Position numbers and translations under genes: made by a program. This document shows positions 16,001 through 20,136 of a stretch of DNA of 20,136 nt, one piece after another (within the stretch, counting starts at the first letter, position 1; each line of letters begins with the position of its first letter). Source of the DNA: DAOTVS01 sp034436375. GTDB taxonomy: Bacteria > Chloroflexota > Anaerolineae > SpSt-313. The DNA is taken from positions 1 to 20,136 of the forward strand of contig DAOTVS010000053.1 of the NCBI GenBank assembly GCA_034436375.1. Direction: 5' to 3'. The notes beneath the pieces were generated by a model, which saw only the letters and a program-made list of their open reading frames with translations, did no database searches and was not told the DNA's origin.

Positions 16001-16884
16001 AGACCCAGTTCGCCCGCGAGCTGGTGGAGCGCCTGCGCCCGCGCCTGGGGGGCGAGCTGGCCGATGGGCTGCTCCATGCCGATCAAGAGAGCCACGATGG
16101 CATCGAAGCCCAGCGCCGGCGGGTGGCCGAGCTGCGGCGGCGTTTGGAGGGCGCCCGGGACCCCGACGCGCTGAACCTCCTCTCAATCGCCGGCTTTTTG
16201 GTGCGCAAGAGTGTGTGGGCCGTGGGCGGCGATGGTTGGGCCTATGACATCGGTTATGGCGGGTTGGACCATGTGCTGGCGACGGGCCTCAACGTGCACA
16301 TGCTCGTCCTCGATAGCGAAGTCTACTCGAACACCGGCGGCCAGGCCAGCAAGTCGACCGACCTGGGGGCGGTTGCCAAGTTCGCCGTGGGCGGCAAGCG
16401 CACGCCCAAGAAAGATTTGGGCATGATGGCGATGAGCTACGGCTACGTCTATGTGGCTCAGGTGGCCATGGGCGCCAGCGACTCGCAGACTATCCGTGCT
16501 TTCCAGGAGGCCGAATCGTACCCGGGCCCGTCCCTCATCATTGCCTATTCGACCTGCATCGCCCAGGGATTCAATATGACCTTTTCGGCGGCGCAGGAAA
16601 AGCGGGCGGTCGATTCCGGCCACTTTATTCTCTACCGCTACGACCCTCGCCTGCGCGCACAGGGGCGAAACCCGCTGCAGCTCGATTCCAAAGCGCCTAG
16701 CATCCCATTGCGCGAGTACTATTACAGCGAGAACCGCTACCGCATGCTCGCACAGAGCGACCCCGATCAGGCCGAACGCCTGCTCGCCGAGGCGCAGGAG
16801 CACGTCCGCGAGCGCTGGCAGCTCTATGACTATCTCGCGCACAGACCTGTGGCCGAAGCACAGCCCGAACTGGAAAGGGCGTGA
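13051..16884 (+). CDS. nifJ: pyruvate:ferredoxin (flavodoxin) oxidoreductase, one-chain type
   Basis: A 1277-residue protein that oxidatively decarboxylates pyruvate to acetyl-CoA with CoA, passing electrons to ferredoxin, in the cytoplasm. Domains in order: pyrimidine-binding domain (VTIDGNEAAAYVAHKTNEV, YPITPSSPMGEHADEW), transketolase-like domain II, gamma domain, EKR-type region, two ferredoxin-type [4Fe-4S] motifs (Cys698/701/704/708 and Cys835/838/841/845), and the TPP domain with Cys910, Cys913, Cys938 and Cys1169 for the proximal cluster and the TPP motif GDGWAYDIGYGGLDH (Asp1061). The 126 residues between the two ferredoxin motifs are far more than the 40-50 I recall for homologues and include a Pro/Gly-rich insertion. 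Start ATG 13051 with AGGTG 5 bases upstream; homology begins at its residue 8. The frame is open back to 12973 without family similarity. Coupled to the next gene by a 13-base gap. Confidence 0.96.
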   Translation: MASVRQPVTIDGNEAAAYVAHKTNEVIAIYPITPSSPMGEHADEWSVRGVKNLWGTVPLVIEMQSEGGAAGAVHGALQAGSLTTTFTASQGLLLMMPNMFKIAGELTPTVFHIAARTVATHALSIFGDHSDVMAVRATGWAMLFSNSVQEVMDQALIAQAATLQARVPFMHIFDGFRTSHEVMKIERLSDDDIRSLIDDRLVHELRRRALSPDHPFIRGTAQNPDVFFQEREAANPYYDAVPGIVQEVMDRFAARVGRSYHLFDYVGAPDADRVVVVMGSGAETTEQMADYLNAHGEKVGVLKVRLFRPFSVPHFLRALPPTVRAIAVLDRVKEPGAVGEPLYVDVCAALGSAQRDNPALAEHPPVIVGGRYGISSKEYNPAMAKAVFDNLMEGRRKNNFTVGIEDDVTHTSLDYDHYLDIEPPDVTRAVFWGFGSDGTVSANKNTIKIIGEETPDYAQGYFVYDSKKAGAHTVSHLRFGPRPIHSPYLIQHAGFIGVHQFGFLERFPILDSAADGATLLLNSPYDPERTWDEIPRPVQEAIIAKKLKVYGVNAYAVAQQTGMGNKINTIMQTCFFAISGILPREEAIARIKESIVKTYGKRGEAVVQKNYNAVDASLSGLYEIPVPAQATSTVEPRSKAEAGVPEFVRKVTIPMMEGRGDELPVSAMPVDGTWASGTTRYEKRNIALEVPVWAPEVCIQCGRCSLYCPHAVVRAKVVDEQDWERLLAAQGRGLPAGNAPVEERRLGGNVLATVGEGHLPASVIPPAEGVACTLPGAQPPARMEERPSLGAHLPPTEELRRPAGLAPSLQWLPARWREPELSGKRFTIAVSVEDCTGCGVCVEVCPAKDKRAVGRKALNMEPVLPIREQAVANWAFFKRLPRVTPNAAFRYDTTKNVQLLQPLFEFHSACAGCGETPYLRLLSQLVGDRLYIANATGCSSIYSSNLPGMAYAYNHEGRGPAWSNSLFEDNAEFGLGFRLTLDKQTQFARELVERLRPRLGGELADGLLHADQESHDGIEAQRRRVAELRRRLEGARDPDALNLLSIAGFLVRKSVWAVGGDGWAYDIGYGGLDHVLATGLNVHMLVLDSEVYSNTGGQASKSTDLGAVAKFAVGGKRTPKKDLGMMAMSYGYVYVAQVAMGASDSQTIRAFQEAESYPGPSLIIAYSTCIAQGFNMTFSAAQEKRAVDSGHFILYRYDPRLRAQGRNPLQLDSKAPSIPLREYYYSENRYRMLAQSDPDQAERLLAEAQEHVRERWQLYDYLAHRPVAEAQPELERA

Positions 16885-16897
16885 ATAGGAGGCAACC

Positions 16898-17926
16898 ATG
16901 GACTTGAGCACAACTTATCTGGGGCTCAAGCTCAAGAACCCGATCGTGCCCTCGGCGTCGCCATTGTCGCGCCATGTGGATACGATCCGCCGCCTGGAGG
17001 ATGCGGGCGCAGCGGCGGTCGTTATGTACTCGCTCTTTGAGGAGCAGCAGCACCTGGAGAGTCTGCAGCTCGATCACTATCTCGAGTACCAGACTGAAGC
17101 CTTTGCCGAGGCGCTGACCTGGGTGCCCACGGAGCCGCAGTATAAGCTGGGCAGCGAGGAATACCTGGAGCACATCCGTCGCGCCAAAGAGGCCGTGCAG
17201 ATCCCCATCATCGGCAGCCTGAACGGCATCTCCTGCGGCGGCTGGACCCGGTATGCTGCCGAGATGCAGCAAGCGGGCGCCGATGCCATCGAGCTGAACC
17301 CCTACTATGTGGCGACCCAGATCAAGGATACGGCTCAGGAGGCCGAGGAACGGGTGCTCGCGATCACGCGCGAGGTCAAGGGGCGTGTCTCCATACCAGT
17401 CGCGGTCAAGATTGGCCCCTGCTGGAGCGCCATGGGTCACATGGCCTCTCGCCTGGTCGAGGCGGGCGCCAACGGCCTGGTGCTCTTCAACCGCTTCTAC
17501 CAGCCCGACCTGGACCTGGAAGCGCTCGAGGTGGTGCCGCACCTGACCCTGAGCACCTCCGAGGAGATGCGTTTACCCCTGCGCTGGGTGGCCATCCTCT
17601 ATGGGCGAGTGCCGGCGGACCTGGCTATCACGACGGGCGTGCACACCTACCAGGATGTGCTCAAGGGGCTCATGGCTGGGGCGCGCGTCACCCAGATGGC
17701 TTCGGAACTCCTGCAGAACGGCATCGGCCGTATTCGTGAGATCTTGGCGGGCCTGTCAACGTGGATGGCGGAGCGGGAGTATGCTTCGGTAGTGGAGATG
17801 CAGGGCAGTATGAGCCAGCAAAATGTCGCTGACCCCGCCGCGTTTGAGCGCGCCAACTATATGAAAGTGCTCCACTCCTGGCGCCCCGACCCCGCCGGCC
17901 AGCTTTTCCGCGCCATGCTGCCCTAG
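16898..17926 (+). CDS. dihydroorotate dehydrogenase-like flavoprotein
   Basis: A 342-residue TIM-barrel FMN protein of the dihydroorotate/dihydropyrimidine dehydrogenase group. Visible blocks are KLKNPIVPSASPLSRHVDTI at the N-terminus, IIGSLNGISCGGW (104-116), IELNPYYV (Asn134, where the family often has NxSCP), VAVKIGP (Lys171), and ITTGVHTYQDVLKGLMAGA near the FMN phosphate site. The catalytic Cys or Ser of classical class 1 enzymes is not obvious, so it may not make orotate. Genes of this type often sit beside pyruvate oxidoreductase genes; here it starts 13 bases after that stop with AGGAGG 5 bases upstream, so the two are surely co-transcribed. A role linked to ferredoxin redox chemistry is inference. 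Confidence 0.85.
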   Translation: MDLSTTYLGLKLKNPIVPSASPLSRHVDTIRRLEDAGAAAVVMYSLFEEQQHLESLQLDHYLEYQTEAFAEALTWVPTEPQYKLGSEEYLEHIRRAKEAVQIPIIGSLNGISCGGWTRYAAEMQQAGADAIELNPYYVATQIKDTAQEAEERVLAITREVKGRVSIPVAVKIGPCWSAMGHMASRLVEAGANGLVLFNRFYQPDLDLEALEVVPHLTLSTSEEMRLPLRWVAILYGRVPADLAITTGVHTYQDVLKGLMAGARVTQMASELLQNGIGRIREILAGLSTWMAEREYASVVEMQGSMSQQNVADPAAFERANYMKVLHSWRPDPAGQLFRAMLP

Positions 17927-18180
17927 CCAGGAGGTGAGCCTCAGCCGAGCGCAGCAGTATGGTCGTGGCAGCTGGATCCGCTCGTTCCATGACGTCGGAT
18001 ACGGCCGGGCACCAAGCGTTGCACGCTTCTCACCCCGGTTGAGGCCGGGCAGAGCGAAGCGGGTGATCCGGAGCGGCCCGGGGCTGGTCCCCCAGGCCCG
18101 ATTGGGCACAACCGCGATGAAAACGCCCTTCGGCTTCCGGGCATCATGCTCCGCGCGTGGCCGGAACAGGCCTTCTGTAC

Positions 18181-18231
18181 GGTGTGGGTCTGTGGGGCGG
18201 CTGCGCAGCGGCCGCCCCACAGACCCACACC
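18181..18231. repeat. perfect 21-bp inverted repeat (strong hairpin)
   Basis: The arm 18181-18201 and the arm 18211-18231 are exact reverse complements, separated by nine bases (TGCGCAGCG). The arms are GC-rich (GTGGGTCTGTGGGGCGGC in the left arm). No T-run follows, so it is not a standard intrinsic terminator, although it lies about 250 bases after the end of the oxidoreductase operon and could act as a block to decay or to transcription. Confidence 0.9.
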
Positions 18232-18315
18232 CTCTGGGATAAGGCCGGGCTTGGGCGGAGCGGGCCAGCCGGCAATTGCCCGGAAGGGCCCCGGCGCTAT
18301 TTTCAATACTAGCTG

Positions 18316-18344
18316 TTGACAAGTGCCGCCAGCCTCTGTAGAAT
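18316..18344 (+). promoter_or_regulatory. near-consensus sigma-70 promoter
   Basis: A perfect TTGACA at 18316-18321 and TAGAAT at 18339-18344 (five of six) are separated by 17 bases. Transcription would start near 18351 and reach the TTG start of the transglutaminase-like gene after about 78 bases. This is the strongest promoter-like signal in the window. Confidence 0.75.
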
Positions 18345-18381
18345 CCGCGCGCGGATAGAGACTCTATCTGCGTTTATCCGC
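18344..18381. promoter_or_regulatory. overlapping dyads at the transcription start, candidate operator
   Basis: Three dyads overlap just after the -10 box: TCCGCGCGCGGA at 18344-18355 (perfect 12-base palindrome), GATAGAGACTCTATC at 18354-18368 (7-1-7 perfect palindrome), and GCGGATA (18351-18357) paired with TATCCGC (18375-18381). Position and symmetry suit a repressor site or an RNA hairpin in the leader. The phrase TTTATCCGCGTTCA may instead belong to a widespread intergenic repeat. Confidence 0.45.
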
Positions 18382-18428
18382 GTTCACCTGCGCTTCCATC
18401 CCGTTCTTTTTCCAAGGTTGGTGCGAGT

Positions 18429-19082
18429 TTGGTTACCCTGGAACAATCCCTCACCCCCGCCGAGCGGGATCTGGTCGCCTCGCTGCGCACGCCGCAGGCC
18501 ATCCAGGCCTTTCTGGATGCCATCCCCTACAGTATTGATCCGTTTTACCGCTGCCCCCTGGCTGTACTGCGAGACGGCCGGGCGCACTGCTTTGACGGCG
18601 CCCTCTTTGCGGCGGCCATGCTGCGCCGGCTCGGCGACCCCCCACTGATCGTCGAGATGCTCCCCAACGAGCGCGATGACGATCACCTTGTCGCTCCCTT
18701 CAAGCGTGGCCGCTTTTGGGGAGCGGTGGCCAAATCGAACTTTTCCGGTCTGCGCTACCGCGAGCCGGTCTATCGCTCTCTGCGCGAGCTGATCATGTCG
18801 TACTTTGAGAGTTTTTTCAACGCTGCCGGCGAAAAGACTTTGCGCGGCTATACCCTGCCCCTGGACCTGAGCCGTCTTGATGGACTCGGCTGGGAAACGT
18901 GCAGCGAAGCCCTCGACGCTGTTGCGGAGCAGCTCGACCGGGCCCGCCGCGTGCGCATCCTCTCGCCCGAGCAGATCGCCGGTCTCTCCCCGGTCGACTA
19001 TCGCTCATTGAAGGCGGGGCTCCTGGGCTCGGATGAAGCGGGGCTGTACAAAGTGCAGGGTGGGCTGGCAACGGATTCCTGA
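18429..19082 (+). CDS. conserved hypothetical protein, transglutaminase-like fold suspected
   Basis: A 217-residue soluble protein of unknown function. RAHCFDGALFAAAMLRRLG (Cys54) followed by ERDDDHLVAPF (His86) and AKSNFSGLR (Asn104) gives the order Cys, His, Asn/Asp seen in transglutaminase-like and papain-like folds, so a cysteine-based catalytic site is possible. Later YREPVYRSLRELIMSYFESF and EKTLRGYTLPLDLSRLD look conserved in my memory of related hypothetical proteins. The start is a TTG, the only reasonable in-frame start codon; the ribosome site is weak (GGTTGGTG about 5 bases upstream). A strong promoter and dyads precede it. Its TGA stop overlaps the first base of an inverted repeat shared in style with the one after the GH4 gene. 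Confidence 0.65.
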   Translation: MVTLEQSLTPAERDLVASLRTPQAIQAFLDAIPYSIDPFYRCPLAVLRDGRAHCFDGALFAAAMLRRLGDPPLIVEMLPNERDDDHLVAPFKRGRFWGAVAKSNFSGLRYREPVYRSLRELIMSYFESFFNAAGEKTLRGYTLPLDLSRLDGLGWETCSEALDAVAEQLDRARRVRILSPEQIAGLSPVDYRSLKAGLLGSDEAGLYKVQGGLATDS

Positions 19083-19205
19083 CACGGATTACACGGATTG
19101 CGTTCGTACCATAGTGAGGTGCCTCGCTGAAGCGGAAAACTGCATTGGCGCCTGTGAGGCATGATCCCTCAGCCAGGGCATCCAGGTAATCCGTGCAATC
19201 CGTGC
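19082..19205. repeat. 18-bp inverted repeat built from an iterated CACGGATT phrase
   Basis: The left arm 19082-19099 is a doubled ACACGGATT phrase; the right arm 19188-19205 is its inverse, with 16 of 18 positions matching. The spacer of 88 bases has no gene. The element fills the gap between two convergent genes, so it could serve as a two-way end of transcription, but no T-run is present. Confidence 0.65.
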
Positions 19206-19227
19206 CGGAAATCCGTTGACAGCGTCC

Positions 19228-20040
19228 TCAGGATTCCCAGGCCTCATTCCCTGCCGCGTAGGCCCGGCTCAGGTGCTCTGCCGCGCGCTCCCGGTCGCCC
19301 TGGCGAAGCGCCAGCTCTGCCGCTGCGGCCTCTTCCCACAGGGTTTTCTGCAGAGGGCTTTGGCCCTCTCCCAGCCCCGCCTTGAGCTGCTCCACGATCA
19401 GCGCCAGCTCATCCAGCGCCCCATAGCGCATGTAGGGGAGCGAGTCCAGGTGCGCCATCGCCGCGCCCACGCTGCTGAAGGCGGGCGCTCCCTCGCGCAC
19501 CATCTGCGCCAGCGCCTCGCCCCCGGCTCGCGCATCCGCCAGTGATTGCCGAAAGTTAAAGCGCGTCACCGGCAGGCCGGGCAGGCCGCGGAAGGCCCAG
19601 TTATAGAAATAGCGGTAGAGCGCCTGCAGCGCCAGCACGCACCCCGTGCCCGAGCCGCCGGCGCAGGCCATGCCGAGAGCCGCGCGCGTGTTGTGTGGGG
19701 CCATCACTGAGCCCGTATCCCAGCGCATCTTATCGATAAAGAGCGCGGTCAGGCCGTTGAGCTGCCAGCAATAGACGGGCACCGCCATCACCAGCCCGTC
19801 GGCCGCTTGCAGCTGCGCTGCCCGAGTCGTGGCTGCATCGTCGTGCAGGCAGGCCTGCGTATCCCAGCAGTTGCCCCCGCAGCCGATGCACGGCTGTAGT
19901 GGCTCATCGGCCAGGTAGAGGATCTGCGTCTCCGCGCCCGCCGCCCGCGCCCCGGCCAGCGCCTGCTGTACGAGCTCGTGCGTCATGCCGTCCTTGTGCG
20001 GCGAGCCGACGATACCCAGAATGTTGATTGAACGTGCCAT
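19228..20040 (-). CDS. flavodoxin-fold NAD(P)H-dependent FMN reductase / iron-sulfur flavoprotein-like
   Basis: A 270-residue protein. The FMN phosphate loop GSPHKDGMT (12-20) and the block VPVYCWQLNGLTALFIDKMR (87-106) identify the NADPH-dependent FMN reductase family. Between them, Cys51, Cys54, Cys58 and Cys64 form a CX2CX3CX5C cluster close to the compact motif that binds [4Fe-4S] in archaeal-type iron-sulfur flavoproteins, so it may shuttle electrons between ferredoxin and FMN. The C-terminal 100 residues are helical and of unknown role. GGAGGG lies 7 bases before the ATG. It is convergent with the preceding gene. With a pyruvate:ferredoxin oxidoreductase nearby, a ferredoxin-linked reductase role is plausible but not shown. 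Confidence 0.8.
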   Translation of the reverse strand: MARSINILGIVGSPHKDGMTHELVQQALAGARAAGAETQILYLADEPLQPCIGCGGNCWDTQACLHDDAATTRAAQLQAADGLVMAVPVYCWQLNGLTALFIDKMRWDTGSVMAPHNTRAALGMACAGGSGTGCVLALQALYRYFYNWAFRGLPGLPVTRFNFRQSLADARAGGEALAQMVREGAPAFSSVGAAMAHLDSLPYMRYGALDELALIVEQLKAGLGEGQSPLQKTLWEEAAAAELALRQGDRERAAEHLSRAYAAGNEAWES

Positions 20041-20072
20041 GGCTTATCCCTCCTGCTTGCTTCTGGATCGTG

Positions 20073-20103
20073 GCCGGGTGTGTTGCGCTGCCATACACCC
20101 GGC
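20073..20103. promoter_or_regulatory. 9-bp inverted repeat upstream of the flavoprotein gene
   Basis: GCCGGGTGT at 20073-20081 is the exact reverse complement of ACACCCGGC at 20095-20103, with 13 bases between. It ends 32 bases upstream of the ATG on the - strand, a suitable place for an operator or a leader hairpin. No clear promoter boxes were recognised around it before the window ends. Confidence 0.45.
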
Positions 20104-20136
20104 TATATCTTGAGGGTCTGGCGGTCGGTGTGTGCC

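Larger units (their letters stand above)
17927..18428. other. 502-base gene-free, repeat-rich gap
   Basis: Open frames cross this gap on both strands but lack family similarity and have no good ribosome-binding site, so I call it non-coding. It contains AGGCCGGGCAGAG at 18042-18054 (exact copy of 4056-4068), a repeat copy at 18134-18162, a perfect 21-bp hairpin at 18181-18231, GATAAGGCCGGGC at 18238-18250 (exact copy of 4052-4064), and the promoter region of the next gene from 18316. Confidence 0.65.

Noticed and set aside
17756..18322. Possible 188-codon gene on the - strand in the gap after the dihydroorotate dehydrogenase-like gene
   Set aside because: It runs through the perfect hairpin and repeat copies, overlaps the real gene's 3' end, and shows no domain or ribosome-binding site.

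Overview
The window reads as one piece of a GC-rich bacterial chromosome. The best guess is a member of the Chloroflexota (Anaerolineae-like). The clues are a Tat-plus-lipobox sugar-binding lipoprotein with an Ala/Thr/Pro linker, a one-chain pyruvate:ferredoxin oxidoreductase followed by a dihydroorotate-dehydrogenase-like gene, long hybrid sensor kinases, and many phrase-like inverted repeats between genes. This is inference from style and recalled families; no search was run.

Left third (1-5823, + strand): a carbohydrate locus. It opens with the 3' end of a GH4 glycosidase. A clan-A glycoside hydrolase with an amidotransferase-like middle domain follows, then a neutral-ceramidase-fold protein that lacks the usual serine, then an arabinose/fucose-isomerase-like enzyme. 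Facing it on the - strand (9257 back to 5789) is a sugar ABC importer: binding lipoprotein, then two permeases. No ATPase gene is present, so a shared ATPase elsewhere is likely. Together these suggest uptake and breakdown of a complex glycan or glycoconjugate whose identity cannot be read here.

Middle (9362-12890): signalling. A + strand regulator (helix-turn-helix region, kinase-like region without visible G boxes, intact receiver) is divided between two frames that overlap by about 150 bases. It converges on, and overlaps, a - strand membrane sensor histidine kinase that carries one pseudo-receiver and one receiver.

Right third (12940-20040): central redox metabolism. A promoter leads into a 1277-residue pyruvate:ferredoxin oxidoreductase with an unusual insertion between its two ferredoxin-type clusters, coupled to a dihydroorotate-dehydrogenase-like gene. 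After a 502-base repeat-rich gap come a transglutaminase-like conserved hypothetical protein with a near-consensus promoter, and a convergent flavodoxin-fold protein with an Fe-S-like cysteine cluster.

The most unusual material lies between genes: several long inverted repeats (29/31, 29/31, 16/18 and 21/21 matching pairs), two of which begin at a stop codon; twin 15-base palindromes in front of the glycosidase; a palindrome just after a promoter; a hairpin cluster between binding-protein and permease genes; and a degenerate interspersed repeat shared by three gaps. I found no CRISPR array, tRNA, rRNA, transposase or phage gene. No completely new system could be demonstrated; the split regulator, the oxidoreductase insertion and the repeat families are the best leads.
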